From positions 1-64,000 of the forward strand of contig CBDAFL010000050.1 in assembly GCA_965195225.1 (NCBI GenBank): 64,000 nt of DNA. Reading direction: 5' to 3'. Both the position numbers and the translations under genes were made by a program. The DNA comes from JAHIKV01 sp965195225 (GTDB lineage Bacteria > Planctomycetota > Planctomycetia > Pirellulales > Thermoguttaceae). Below the pieces are notes generated by a model. That model saw only the letters and a program-made list of their open reading frames with translations, searched no databases and had not been told where the DNA came from. Of the stretch, positions 33,792-42,373 are shown one piece after another (position 1 is the first letter of the stretch; each line of letters starts with the position of its first letter).

Positions 33792-35576
33792 CTATTGTTT
33801 CAACACTCTCATCAATTCCGGCAATGACGTTACCCCCTTGGCGACCAGCAGGACGCCTTCCTCCTGGAGGCTCTTCATGCTGTCCTTGCGGGCGGCCTGG
33901 CGCAACAGGTCGAGCTTTGGGTTGGTGGTCAACACTTTGCGAACCGTATCACCAACGGTCAACAACTCGAAGATCGCCGTCCGCCCGAAGTAGCCGATCC
34001 CGTCACAGTGTTCACACGGTTCCCGACGCTCGTCGGGGTTCGGCTGCGGCGGCCGATAGAACGCCTGCACACGGCCCTCGGGGATCCCCAATTGCTGGAG
34101 GACTTGGGGCGTTGGGGCGTACGGTTCCTTGCACGACTCGCAGAGCTTTCGGACCAACCGTTGTCCGACCACGGCGGTAACGGCCCTGGCAAACTCGTCC
34201 GGCGGCACACCCAAGGCCAACACCCGCAGCAACGCCTCGGCGCAGTCCTTCGCCCGGACGGTTCCGATCATCAGCCGCTCGTCCTCGACCTCCTCGCACA
34301 TCAGGCTCACGGTCTCGGCGTTGACCAGATCGCGGATGACCGCCACGTTCGGCTCGGTGCGGAAGAATTTCGGCAAGACATCGTCGGGCGATTGGCCGTC
34401 GGCCGCTTTGTAGGTCGTGACGGGGACGTTCTCCACCATCTCGTAACGGTTGGTTTCTTCCTCGAGGGCGGCGAACTCACGCGTAAAACGGTCGCAGGCG
34501 TGCAGCGCCACGTCCACGGTGCTCCGCAAACCTCCGCCGACGGCGGCGGAGAACAGCAGAAAACCCTGTTGCGAGTTGAGCGATTGCAGCAGTTCCTCTT
34601 GCAGCTTTGACCTCATCCCCAACTCTTCGAGGGAATTGATGCGTATCTTTTTTTCCTCGAACTGCACCAACACGCGCTCGCCGGTGGAGGTTCCCTGCGA
34701 GGCAAAGGTGGCGACCAATAGGGCCGACTCGTACTCGACGGCGAAAGTGCCTCCCTGCCGGCTCTGGCGGTCTTGGGAATTCAAGCCGCAGAGCAGTTTG
34801 AGCGATTCCAGCGCGGGATCGGCGATGTCCCGGGCGCGAGTTTCGCGTGGAATCCACACCCCGTCGACCATCGTGCGCATCGACGCGCCCTGGTGCGTGT
34901 AGTCGAGCATGATCGCCGAGGCGCGGCCGGCCAACCCATCGGCCAGAATCTCCCGCGCCGTGAGCAGTCCGGGCGACTGCCGGGCCATCAACAGCCGCGA
35001 GTTGTCGGTCGGTTCGTCGGGACCGCCGTGGGCAAATACCTTTACCGGCGGGCCCGTCTCGTGAGGATCGAGCTTCTCCACTTCGATCTTCATCCCCATC
35101 TTGTTCAGGTGTGTGGCGAACCAATAGCGAAGGTGTTCCGGCGTGAGCACGCGCACATTGTGTTCGACCCTTGAATTCCGATAAATGATGTACGCCGTCA
35201 GGGGCGCAACGTAGGCAACGACCAGCAGAGGAAACGCGATCCAAAAGATCGGGATCAGCCAGGTCAGCACGAAGGCGGCGAAAAACGTGCCGAAAATGAT
35301 CGGATTCCAACGCTGGTATTCCAGCTTAACCGTTTGGCAATCGGTACTGGCCCAGTCGGTGGTCTTTACCCAAGCCAGGAAAAGGCCCCAGCAGGCAATA
35401 ACTTTGATCCAACTCAGATAGTCTCCCGGTCCGCGGAAGTTTTTGGCCAACCCGGTTTTCTGCGGCGCGTCGGCGGCCAACAGATCGCCCGCGCCGAGGA
35501 CGAAAACCACGGCCAGCACGGCCGCGACCGCGGCGAGGCGAATCATCGTTGCGGGGAGTCGTTTCTTGGCTTTCAC
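33792..35576 (-). CDS. GspE-like protein with degraded nucleotide-binding motifs
   Basis: A 594-residue protein related to GspE/PilB secretion ATPases. GTG at 35576 is chosen: AGGGAGA lies 4 bases before, and it opens a signal-like segment. Then come further hydrophobic helices (about residues 50-130), a GspE N-domain-like region, and a C-terminal half with the GspE zinc site (CESCKEPYAP, CEHCDGIGYFGR). Where GspE has GPTGSGKST there is AAVGGGLRST, and where it has VGEIRD there is VIRDLVNAETV. So it lacks a usable P-loop Lys and Walker B Glu and is probably not an active ATPase. Adjacent to an intact PilT gene. Confidence 0.75.
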   Translation of the reverse strand: MKAKKRLPATMIRLAAVAAVLAVVFVLGAGDLLAADAPQKTGLAKNFRGPGDYLSWIKVIACWGLFLAWVKTTDWASTDCQTVKLEYQRWNPIIFGTFFAAFVLTWLIPIFWIAFPLLVVAYVAPLTAYIIYRNSRVEHNVRVLTPEHLRYWFATHLNKMGMKIEVEKLDPHETGPPVKVFAHGGPDEPTDNSRLLMARQSPGLLTAREILADGLAGRASAIMLDYTHQGASMRTMVDGVWIPRETRARDIADPALESLKLLCGLNSQDRQSRQGGTFAVEYESALLVATFASQGTSTGERVLVQFEEKKIRINSLEELGMRSKLQEELLQSLNSQQGFLLFSAAVGGGLRSTVDVALHACDRFTREFAALEEETNRYEMVENVPVTTYKAADGQSPDDVLPKFFRTEPNVAVIRDLVNAETVSLMCEEVEDERLMIGTVRAKDCAEALLRVLALGVPPDEFARAVTAVVGQRLVRKLCESCKEPYAPTPQVLQQLGIPEGRVQAFYRPPQPNPDERREPCEHCDGIGYFGRTAIFELLTVGDTVRKVLTTNPKLDLLRQAARKDSMKSLQEEGVLLVAKGVTSLPELMRVLKQ

Positions 35577-35668
35577 GACATCTCCCTGACCCGCGCCGTC
35601 GGCCGGTAAACGCATCGCACCACGTTGCCAACAATCCCAAATCATAAATCATGAATCCGAAAGAAGAA

Positions 35669-36820
35669 TTACAATATCCCCGCTTCGCGGAGATCAATAC
35701 CCTTCAACGCCATTTTCAGCGCCTCGGCGTTGGGGGCCACCTCGAACGCCGTCGGCCGATCGATCATCTCCCTTTCCACCAAATCTTTCAAGCTCATCGT
35801 GAAATCCTGCATCCCGTCGTCCTTGCTGATGCGGACCGCGTCGGCCAGTTTGTCGTCCATCCCTTCGAGCAGGAGCTTGCGTATCGTGGGCGAGAAGGTC
35901 ATGATCTCGCAGGTGGGTACGCGGCCGACCCCCGGCTTGATTGACGGCAGCAGTTTCTGGGCGACGATCGCTCGCATGTTGAACACCAGCGCGCTGCGGA
36001 TGGCGGAGTGCATGTTATGCGGAAACAGGTCGAGTATCCGGCCAATCGTGCTGGGGGCGGTCGAGGCGTGGATCGTGCCGAATACCAGGTGGCCGGTCTC
36101 CGCGGCCTGGATTGCCGTCTCGAACGTCTCCCGGTCGCGCATCTCGCCCACCAGTATCACGTCGGGATCCTCGCGCACCGCGTGCTTCATGCCGATCATG
36201 AAGTCCTTCACGTCCATGCCGATCTCGCGCTGGTTGATCAAACACTTGTCGTCGGTGAACGTGTATTCGATGGGGTCTTCCAGAGTGAGCACGTGTTTGC
36301 GGTAGCGTTGGTTGACCCAGTCGAGCATCGAGGCGATGGTGGTGCTCTTGCCGGAGCCGGTGATGCCCGCCAGCAGGATCATCCCCTGGGCGAATGTGCA
36401 GAGTTTGGACAGCGAGGGAGGCAGGTGCAGTTCCTCGAAGTTGGGAATGACGTTGTTTACCCGCCGGGCAACCAATCCGATGTGTCCCATCTGCTGCAAG
36501 ACGTTGACGCGGAACCGCCATCTCTTATCTTCCACCTCGAGCATGTATGCAAAATCGACCCCGCCGTCCTCCTCGAATATCCGCCGCCGCCGCTCCTGGA
36601 TGTTGATCATCGGAAAGATCAAGCGGACCATTTCCTCGTCGTCGACGGGCTTGCGGTTCAGGGGCCGCAAGATGCCGTTGACCCGCACATGCGGAGGGAG
36701 ATCGACCTTCAGATGCAAGTCGCTTCCTTCGAGCTTGATAACAGTCCGGAATAGCTTGTCTATTTCCAGTTCCTGCTGCTTGCCAAGAAAGCGTTGTTGT
36801 TCTAGCTCGGCGGATGACAT
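35669..36820 (-). CDS. pilT: PilT-like retraction ATPase
   Basis: A hexameric ATPase that drives pilus retraction or a similar rotary motion at the inner membrane. The 383-residue protein has the N-domain of PilT (DLHLKVDLPPHVRVNG), Walker A GITGSGKSTTIASMLD, Asp box (LEDPIEYTF), Walker B VGEMRDRETF and His box GTIHASTAPSTIGRILD. All catalytic residues are present, and the length is that of PilT/PilU. The downstream gene is the degraded GspE-like protein, 92 bases away on the same strand. No pilin, PilB or PilC gene lies in the window. Confidence 0.93.
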   Translation of the reverse strand: MSSAELEQQRFLGKQQELEIDKLFRTVIKLEGSDLHLKVDLPPHVRVNGILRPLNRKPVDDEEMVRLIFPMINIQERRRRIFEEDGGVDFAYMLEVEDKRWRFRVNVLQQMGHIGLVARRVNNVIPNFEELHLPPSLSKLCTFAQGMILLAGITGSGKSTTIASMLDWVNQRYRKHVLTLEDPIEYTFTDDKCLINQREIGMDVKDFMIGMKHAVREDPDVILVGEMRDRETFETAIQAAETGHLVFGTIHASTAPSTIGRILDLFPHNMHSAIRSALVFNMRAIVAQKLLPSIKPGVGRVPTCEIMTFSPTIRKLLLEGMDDKLADAVRISKDDGMQDFTMSLKDLVEREMIDRPTAFEVAPNAEALKMALKGIDLREAGIL

Positions 36821-36993
36821 CTGGGGAGACTAAAGGTAAAGGGCCGTGGGGCGGGATCTAGGTTCCGGAGAATGACGATACTCGTTTCGGTGCCGGACAT
36901 CGTCAGGCAAGCTGTACAGTAATACTGTAATTGCCGCGGACCATCGGGTCAACACCCCCCCTAATGACGAAACACCGGCCAAGAAAACGAACA

Positions 36994-37023
36994 GGTCTGC
37001 CCGAAACCGTGCTCGGGCAGACC
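36994..37023 (-). terminator. 11-bp perfect hairpin, probable terminator
   Basis: GGTCTGCCCGA and TCGGGCAGACC form a perfect stem around an 8-base loop. On the minus strand it follows the cysteine-rich gene by about 30 bases and precedes a T-rich stretch (TGTTCGTTTTCTTGG). Confidence 0.75.
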
Positions 37024-37052
37024 CGTGAAACGTTCGTTATTAGGTTAATAAC

Positions 37053-37820
37053 CTAGTTGCGGACCAAGCTTCGAGAAGCTTGGTAAATACCGCGGGTGGG
37101 AACCGCCGTCGAATTGTCGGCCTTCGGGGCCATGGGCAGCGGAGCAGCCTTCTCGGGGGCCTTGGCCGGCGACTTTACGCCCGGGACAACGCCGCCACCA
37201 CCGCAAGCGGTTTCACAGCCATCGCCACAGGAGCATTTGCCACAGCGGCAATTGCGGCTGCCGAACAGTGCCTCGAGCAACTCGACCACCGGACGACGAT
37301 ACAGCTTGTGGCACTTCGGCTTGCAAGCCGGTTCGCAAGCGGCAACCTCTCCGCAAGCTGGGTCGCAAGCGGCAACCTCCTCGCAAGTGGCCGGGCAGCA
37401 AGGATCGCAGGCCTTCGCACAACGCTGTTTGCGGAACCTCTTCTCCTTGCAAGGTTTGGCGCAGGCTGGGTCGCATGCCTCCTCGCAGCAGGCCGATTCG
37501 CAGACAGGCTCGCAGTAGCAGCCCTTGCACTCGAACAGATCCACCAGACCGGCGAACAGATCCCGCACCGGGGTAATGCGACACTTCTTGCACTTGCTGC
37601 AGCAAGCTTCCTCGCAGCAGGCATTTTCGCAACAGGCTGGCTCTGGGCAGCAGGCCTTCGCACAAGCCTTGTCACAACAGGCGACGTCGGCGCAAGCATT
37701 GCAATCGCCGCAGCCACCGCAGTTCAGCCCGAGCATGCGATCTAGGAGTTCAAAGCCGAACCCCTGGCTACACAGGGCTACGCTCACCAGGAGCGCTCCA
37801 AAAATCGTCTTGCTTCTCAT
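37053..37820 (-). CDS. secreted cysteine-rich protein
   Basis: A 255-residue exported protein; the signal peptide is MRSKTIFGALLVSVALCSQG. The mature part contains 42 cysteines, mostly in CC, CxxC and EACC/DPAC units, giving an EAC-type repetitive region. Three short motifs of the form (V/E)LLxxLF or LLDRMLG followed by Cys pairs occur at the start, middle (VRDLFAGLVDLFECKGC) and end (VVELLEALFGSRNCRC). The last 45 residues are Pro/Ala/Lys-rich and lack Cys. AAGGAG precedes the ATG. Cysteine-rich walls are known in planctomycetes; a structural or metal-binding role is inferred. Has its own terminator. Confidence 0.8.
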   Translation of the reverse strand: MRSKTIFGALLVSVALCSQGFGFELLDRMLGLNCGGCGDCNACADVACCDKACAKACCPEPACCENACCEEACCSKCKKCRITPVRDLFAGLVDLFECKGCYCEPVCESACCEEACDPACAKPCKEKRFRKQRCAKACDPCCPATCEEVAACDPACGEVAACEPACKPKCHKLYRRPVVELLEALFGSRNCRCGKCSCGDGCETACGGGGVVPGVKSPAKAPEKAAPLPMAPKADNSTAVPTRGIYQASRSLVRN

Positions 37821-38403
37821 TGAGCGATCACTCCTTTACAGTGAACCGAGGGCAAGAGAGATGGGTCGTAACCCACGGTTCATACGGTGTACTGCGCCAG
37901 GGCCGTCGAGCCATTCCTTGGCCCGATCCAAAACCCGATCCGGTTGCCTGACGCGCCCTCCTGGCATACCACCCGTGGCACACACAAACTGGCGAAGGGT
38001 CAGTGACAGATATCGGCCACGCCGCGAAGTATGCTTGAGGGAACGCAACGTATTTCCAGTAAAAGGTTTACTGCTCCTGTCGCGCAAAGATTTCCGCTCG
38101 CGCAAGAGAGTGAAAGTCTGCCGGTTGTATGGCTACGGAAACCGTCGTTCCTGCCGCCGCACCCTCGCCGCCATCGTCAAACTCCACCCACCCTTCCTGG
38201 TTAGCCGCCACGGTAACCGTTTAACTCACCGTGAATGCGCGGCGGGGAGTGTTGGTTACATATCACGTCGCGCATAGTGTGCCCTGGGTGTATTCACCCG
38301 GGGCTAAATTGCTATTTTCGTGCGGGTTGCGGTATCGTCGGTGATTGCGCAACGTGCAAGATACAGCGACACACCGAGAGATGGTGAGACAAAGCGTTGC
38401 CCG
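37821..38403. other. non-coding region upstream of the cysteine-rich gene
   Basis: About 580 bases with no convincing gene. It holds the promoter region of the cysteine-rich gene at its left end, a decayed GTGGCAC-like segment near 37970-37985, and a decayed paired-hairpin element at 38219-38309. Confidence 0.45.
38219..38309. repeat. paired-hairpin element, diverged copy
   Basis: Right half GGGTGTATTCACCCGGGGCT ending in AAAT is intact; the left half (TTTAACTCACCGTGAAT and CGCGGCGGGG) is diverged. 91 bases. Same family as 29474 and 40237. Confidence 0.7.
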
Positions 38404-38508
38404 CTACTTCTTCGGCCGTTTTTGCGGCTCGTGGCACCGCTTGCAGCGGGTGTGCTGAGAATTGATGCTCCCACCGCACTTAGGACAACGGCGGCTCTTA
38501 AGCTTCAT
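38404..38508 (-). CDS. 34-residue zinc-ribbon-like miniprotein
   Basis: A very short frame, MKLKSRRCPKCGGSIN to ...RPKK, with CPKC and CKRC pairs 14 residues apart and a strongly basic composition, like small ribosomal zinc-ribbon proteins. A separate frame (ATG at 38540, MKTRTRTPSSP) ends on a TGA that overlaps this ATG (ATGA), so translation could be coupled to it. The ribosome binding site upstream of 38508 is not evident. A single frameshift in the upstream part would fuse both into a 44-residue product, so sequencing error is an alternative. Confidence 0.45.
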   Translation of the reverse strand: MKLKSRRCPKCGGSINSQHTRCKRCHEPQKRPKK

Positions 38509-38798
38509 GGCGAACTTGGTGCGTGTGCGGGTTTTCATGGGAGACCTGATTCTTGGAGCCAACTATGATGACGGACAAGAAACAGTCTAGTCGATTCTCG
38601 CCGTGCCCGCAAGAGGGTGGCAATACTATTGCTCAACTTGTTCTGATACAATACAGGGTTTCATCAATATAGGATGCCGAGTCTCGATAAAATCGCGGAT
38701 GGGGAAGAATGTAGAGGTGCGAAACAACATAAAATCGGCTTACCCCTCTTCCCTCCTCTTCTTTCGGAACTCGCTTCGCGCCATGGGTTTCCGTTTTG

Positions 38799-40229
38799 AT
38801 GGTCCTCCCTGCCGGCAAGTCTGAAATGAACGGCCTGGAACCGACCGGCTGGTGGGACCGCCCCTGCGGCGGGCGGGACGTAATGCGGTTGGCGGTCCCG
38901 CTGATCGTCTCCATGTCGGCCTTGACCGTGATGCAGTTCGTCGATCGGATGTTCTTGCTGTGGCACTCGAAGGAGTCGATGGCCGCGGCAATGCCGGCCG
39001 GCATGGTCCATTTCATGCTGGTCTGTTTTCCGCTGGGCGTGGCCTCGTACGTCAGCACGTTCGTGGCCCAATACCGCGGGGCCGGCCACCCCGAGCGGAT
39101 CGGATCGGCCGTTTGGCAAGGCGCGAGAGTGGGGCTGTTCTGCACCCCGCTGTTTCTGGCCATGGTTCCATTGGCCCCGTGGATTTTTTGGCTCGCCGGA
39201 CACAAGCCTGAACTGGCCGCGCTGGAAACGCTCTATTTCCAAGTTACCATGTTCGGCGCCGGCGGATTCGTTATCGCGTCGGCCATGTCGGCTTTTTTCA
39301 CCGGGCTGGGAAAAACCCGCGTGGTGATGGTCGTCGACAGTTCGTCCTCGCTGCTGAACGTGGTGCTCGACTACGGGTGGATATTCGGCCATTTCGGCCT
39401 GCCCGCCTTGGGTATCGAGGGGGCCGGCTGGGCCACGGTCGTCTCGCTTTGGTTCCGTGTGGCGGTCTACGCCGTATTGATGATGGCGCCACGATACCGT
39501 CTGCCATACTGCTTGTGGAGAGGACGAAGTTTCAACGCCCCGCTGATGAAGCGGTTGCTCCAGTTCGGCGGTCCGAACGGCCTGCAACTGCTGGTCGAAA
39601 TCGGCGGCTTCACGCTGTTCTTGCTGCTGGTGGGTACCCTCGGCGAGGACGCCATGGCCGCCACGTCCCTGGCGTTCAACATCAATCTGTTGGCGTTCAT
39701 GCCCATGCTCGGGCTGGGGATCGCCTTGAGCACCATCGTGGGTCAACAGCTTGGCGGCAACAGGCCCACCCTGGCCGCCAGGGCCACTTGGACCTCGCTC
39801 TGGATGGCGATGACCTACATGGGGACGATGGCCCTGATATACGTGACGATTCCCGACGTGTTGATGATGGGCCACGCCGCCGGTTCCTCGCCGGAGGAGT
39901 TTGCCAAGCTCCGCGCCACCACGGTGGTTCTGCTCCGCTTCGTGGCGGCATATTGTCTGTTCGACGCCCTGAACCTGGTCTTCGTCAGTGCGTTGAAAGG
40001 GGCGGGCGACACGCGATTCATCATGCTCGTCTCGCTGGCGATTACTCCCTTCCCCTTGTTGGCGGCATGGGCCGGGATGCGGTTCGCCGGCGGAGGCTTG
40101 GTCTGGTGCTGGGTGATCGCCACCCTCTGGGTCTCTTCGGTGGGGCTGCTCTACTGTGCCCGGTTCCTGCACGGCCACTGGCGGAATATGCGCGTTATCG
40201 AGCCGGAACTGCTCGTCGTGGATACCTAA
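38799..40229 (+). CDS. MATE-family multidrug/metabolite exporter
   Basis: Exports organic compounds in exchange for Na+ or H+. The 476-residue protein has 12 hydrophobic helices in two related halves, with the family's FVDRMFL, GLGIALSTIVGQQLGGN and FVSALKGAGDTRF segments. The helix-1 Asp-region RLAVPLIVSMSALTVMQFVDR is typical. The ATG at 38799 is one choice; ATG at 38826 (MNGLEPTGW) is equally possible and no ribosome binding site settles it. A paired-hairpin repeat follows the gene. Confidence 0.9.
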   Translation: MVLPAGKSEMNGLEPTGWWDRPCGGRDVMRLAVPLIVSMSALTVMQFVDRMFLLWHSKESMAAAMPAGMVHFMLVCFPLGVASYVSTFVAQYRGAGHPERIGSAVWQGARVGLFCTPLFLAMVPLAPWIFWLAGHKPELAALETLYFQVTMFGAGGFVIASAMSAFFTGLGKTRVVMVVDSSSSLLNVVLDYGWIFGHFGLPALGIEGAGWATVVSLWFRVAVYAVLMMAPRYRLPYCLWRGRSFNAPLMKRLLQFGGPNGLQLLVEIGGFTLFLLLVGTLGEDAMAATSLAFNINLLAFMPMLGLGIALSTIVGQQLGGNRPTLAARATWTSLWMAMTYMGTMALIYVTIPDVLMMGHAAGSSPEEFAKLRATTVVLLRFVAAYCLFDALNLVFVSALKGAGDTRFIMLVSLAITPFPLLAAWAGMRFAGGGLVWCWVIATLWVSSVGLLYCARFLHGHWRNMRVIEPELLVVDT

Positions 40230-40236
40230 AAATGAC

Positions 40237-40320
40237 ATTTAGCCCGCCGTGAATACACGGCGGGGAATGGTGGTTTCATGCCACACACCGTGCCCCGGGT
40301 GTATTCACCCGGGGCTAAAT
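40237..40320. repeat. paired-hairpin element (ATTTAGC...GCTAAAT)
   Basis: 84 bases: ATTTAGCCCGCCGTG...CACGGCGGGG stem, a spacer of about 35 bases, then the CCCCGGGTG/CACCCGGGG stem and CTAAAT. Both halves are intact. It lies between the MATE gene and panD. Confidence 0.85.
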
Positions 40321-40486
40321 AGCGATTTTATCGGGCCGATTCTCGGACAGCATCATTCCCATGCCCCGAGCGAGGCATCCATTGATTTTTCGCCTTAGAC
40401 AAGTCATACTAACGCTCTGGAGACTATGGAAACTTGATCGAGCCGCTTTGCCGGTTCGTCATCCGATTGATTGTGGGAGAACGCGC

Positions 40487-40837
40487 GTGCAACGGTTTAT
40501 GCTGAGATCCAAAATTCATCGTGCCACGCTGACCGGCACGGAGCTGGATTACGAGGGAAGCGTCGCCATCGATCGGGATCTGATCGAGGCGGCCGACTTG
40601 TTGCCCGGCGAACAGGTCCACGTGTTGAACCTCTCGAACGCCCAGCGGATAGCCACATACGTGATCGAGGCCCCCGCCGGCTCGGGTACGGTCATGCTCA
40701 ACGGTCCCGCCGCCCGGCTGGGTATCGCCGGCGACAAGGTCATCATCCTTGCCTATTGCGCGGTGGACGAGGAGGAGGCCCGTCGGCTGCGGCCGATTGT
40801 CGTCCACGTGGACGAGCGGAACCGGCCGGTGAAATAA
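40487..40837 (+). CDS. panD: aspartate 1-decarboxylase proenzyme
   Basis: Makes beta-alanine from aspartate for pantothenate and CoA. The 116-residue protein is self-cleaved at Gly24-Ser25 in DYEGSVAID to form the pyruvoyl cofactor. GTG at 40487 is preferred over ATG at 40499: GGGAGA lies 7 bases before it, and this start gives MQRFMLRSKIHRATLT, with the cleavage Ser at position 25 as in the E. coli enzyme. NGPAARLG and VIILAYC are also conserved. Single gene; no panB or panC nearby. A perfect 39-bp inverted repeat follows the stop codon. Confidence 0.95.
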   Translation: MQRFMLRSKIHRATLTGTELDYEGSVAIDRDLIEAADLLPGEQVHVLNLSNAQRIATYVIEAPAGSGTVMLNGPAARLGIAGDKVIILAYCAVDEEEARRLRPIVVHVDERNRPVK

Positions 40838-40838
40838 G

Positions 40839-40928
40839 GTCCGGGTGGCACGTCCCTGAGCGTAGCGAAGGGCGTGGATTCCCGGTCAACCACGCCCTTC
40901 GCTACGCTCAGGGACGTGCCACCCGGAC
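40839..40928. repeat. perfect 39-bp inverted repeat (GTCCGGGTGGCACGTCC...)
   Basis: Left arm 40839-40877, right arm 40890-40928, 12-base loop; I found no mismatch between arms. The outer part matches the right half of the element at 10664. It begins one base after the panD stop codon. Confidence 0.9.
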
Positions 40929-40956
40929 GTTCGTTCCCCATGCTACACTTGTGGCG

Positions 40957-42237
40957 ATGGAACCCGCATTTCAGCAATTGGCGGTGGCAGCGCTGCTGGG
41001 ACTGCTGGTCGGCCTGCAACGGGAGCACGCCGCCAGCGGTATCGCCGGCATGCGCACTTTTCCGCTGATTACCCTGCTGGGAACCCTCTCGGCCATGCTG
41101 GCCGAGCATTTCGGCGACGGCTGGATAATCGCCGCCGGACTGTTGAGCGTGACGGGCATTACGGCCGTCGGACATTTCCTCCGGAAGCAGCCCGACCCGC
41201 ATCCCGGCACAACCACCGACGCCGCCATGCTGCTGATGTTCGCCGTCGGAGCCCTGGTGGTGATCGGCCCGATCTCGGCGGCCGTGGTCGTCGGGGGCGG
41301 AGTGGCCGTGCTACTGCAATTCAAGCCGGAACTGCACGGCGTCGCAAAAAAACTCGGCGACGACGACCTCAGGGCGATCATGCAGTTCGTGCTCATCACC
41401 TGCATCATACTGCCCGTGCTGCCGAACCAAAACTACGGGCCGGGCAATTTCTTCCAACTCGCTCCCGCCACGGCCGCCGCGCTCGACGTGCTCAACCCAC
41501 GCGAAATCTGGTGGATGGTCGTGCTGATTGTCGGCCTCAGCCTGGCCGGCTACATCAGCTACAAGTTCTTCGGCCGCAACGCCGGGATACTGCTCGGCGG
41601 CGTGCTCGGCGGGGCCGTCTCCAGCACCGCTACCACGGTCAGCTACGCACGCGGCACACGCGGCGATCCGGCCGCCGTCGGCACCGCCTCGATCGTCATC
41701 TTGATCGCCTCGACGGTGATGTACGTTCGCGTGTTGGCGGCGGTGGCCGTGGTCTCGCTCGGTTTCCTGAAAACCGTCCTCGCGCCGATGCTCATTCTCA
41801 TGCTCCTAACGCTGTTGCCGGCGTTGGCGTTGTGGGTCCGCGAGCGGCGTCGGCCGGCGCATCTGCCCGAGCAGCGAAACCCAACCCAATTGAAATCGGC
41901 CCTCGTTTTCGGCCTGATGTACGCCACGGTGCTGTTTGCGTTGGCCGCGGCGAAACATTACTGGAGCGGCAGCGGGCTGTACGCCGTATCGTTCTTCTCC
42001 GGCCTGACCGAAATGGACGCGGTAACCCTGTCCACCGCTCGGCTCTCGGCCTCCGATCCGATGGTCGCCGCCGACGGATGGCGAATGATCGTCATTGCGG
42101 CGATGGCCAATTTGTTCTCCAAGGCGGGCATCGCGGGCATCCTCGGCGGCTGGCGGCTGGCGACCCGCGTCGCGTTGCTTTTCTCCATCCCCATGATCGG
42201 CGGCGCCGCCCTGCTGGCGCTGATGGTATCCGAGTAG
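40957..42237 (+). CDS. MgtC/DUF4010-family membrane protein
   Basis: A 426-residue membrane protein with about 12 hydrophobic segments. The N-terminal 130 residues resemble the MgtC/SapB membrane domain (LLVGLQREHA, GMRTFPLITLLGTLSAM, TTDAAMLLMFAVGALV), and the rest is DUF4010-type, with GGVLGGAVSSTATTVSYARG and LSGLTEMDAVTLS-like segments (here FFSGLTEMDAVTLS). Family members are linked to Mg2+ homeostasis or metabolite transport; the function here is not proven. The ATG at 40957 follows the big inverted repeat. The gene ends directly at another palindromic repeat. Confidence 0.8.
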   Translation: MEPAFQQLAVAALLGLLVGLQREHAASGIAGMRTFPLITLLGTLSAMLAEHFGDGWIIAAGLLSVTGITAVGHFLRKQPDPHPGTTTDAAMLLMFAVGALVVIGPISAAVVVGGGVAVLLQFKPELHGVAKKLGDDDLRAIMQFVLITCIILPVLPNQNYGPGNFFQLAPATAAALDVLNPREIWWMVVLIVGLSLAGYISYKFFGRNAGILLGGVLGGAVSSTATTVSYARGTRGDPAAVGTASIVILIASTVMYVRVLAAVAVVSLGFLKTVLAPMLILMLLTLLPALALWVRERRRPAHLPEQRNPTQLKSALVFGLMYATVLFALAAAKHYWSGSGLYAVSFFSGLTEMDAVTLSTARLSASDPMVAADGWRMIVIAAMANLFSKAGIAGILGGWRLATRVALLFSIPMIGGAALLALMVSE

Positions 42238-42327
42238 GGTGGGTCAAGCGAAGCGCAGCCCCACCAATATTCGGGGAAATTACCCGGAAAAACTCATGGC
42301 AGGGCTACGTTTCGCTTGTCCCACCCT
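42236..42327. repeat. AGGGTGGGTCAAGCGAAGCGC palindromic element
   Basis: Left half AGGGTGGGTCAAGCGAAGC (42236) and right half TTCGCTTGTCCCACCCT (42311-42327) are inverted and partly complementary. The element overlaps the last base of the preceding stop codon. Confidence 0.65.
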
Positions 42328-42373
42328 ATATACTTCTTATCTGTTCAGCCACGTTTTTCAAGGAACATTCCGC

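Noticed and set aside
33580..34180. Long repetitive frames (VVSGQWS-type) in three frames
   Set aside because: They are translations of the 7-base tandem repeat in each frame; any array of heptamers gives a 7-residue periodic product. No ribosome binding site and overlap with the GspE-like gene.
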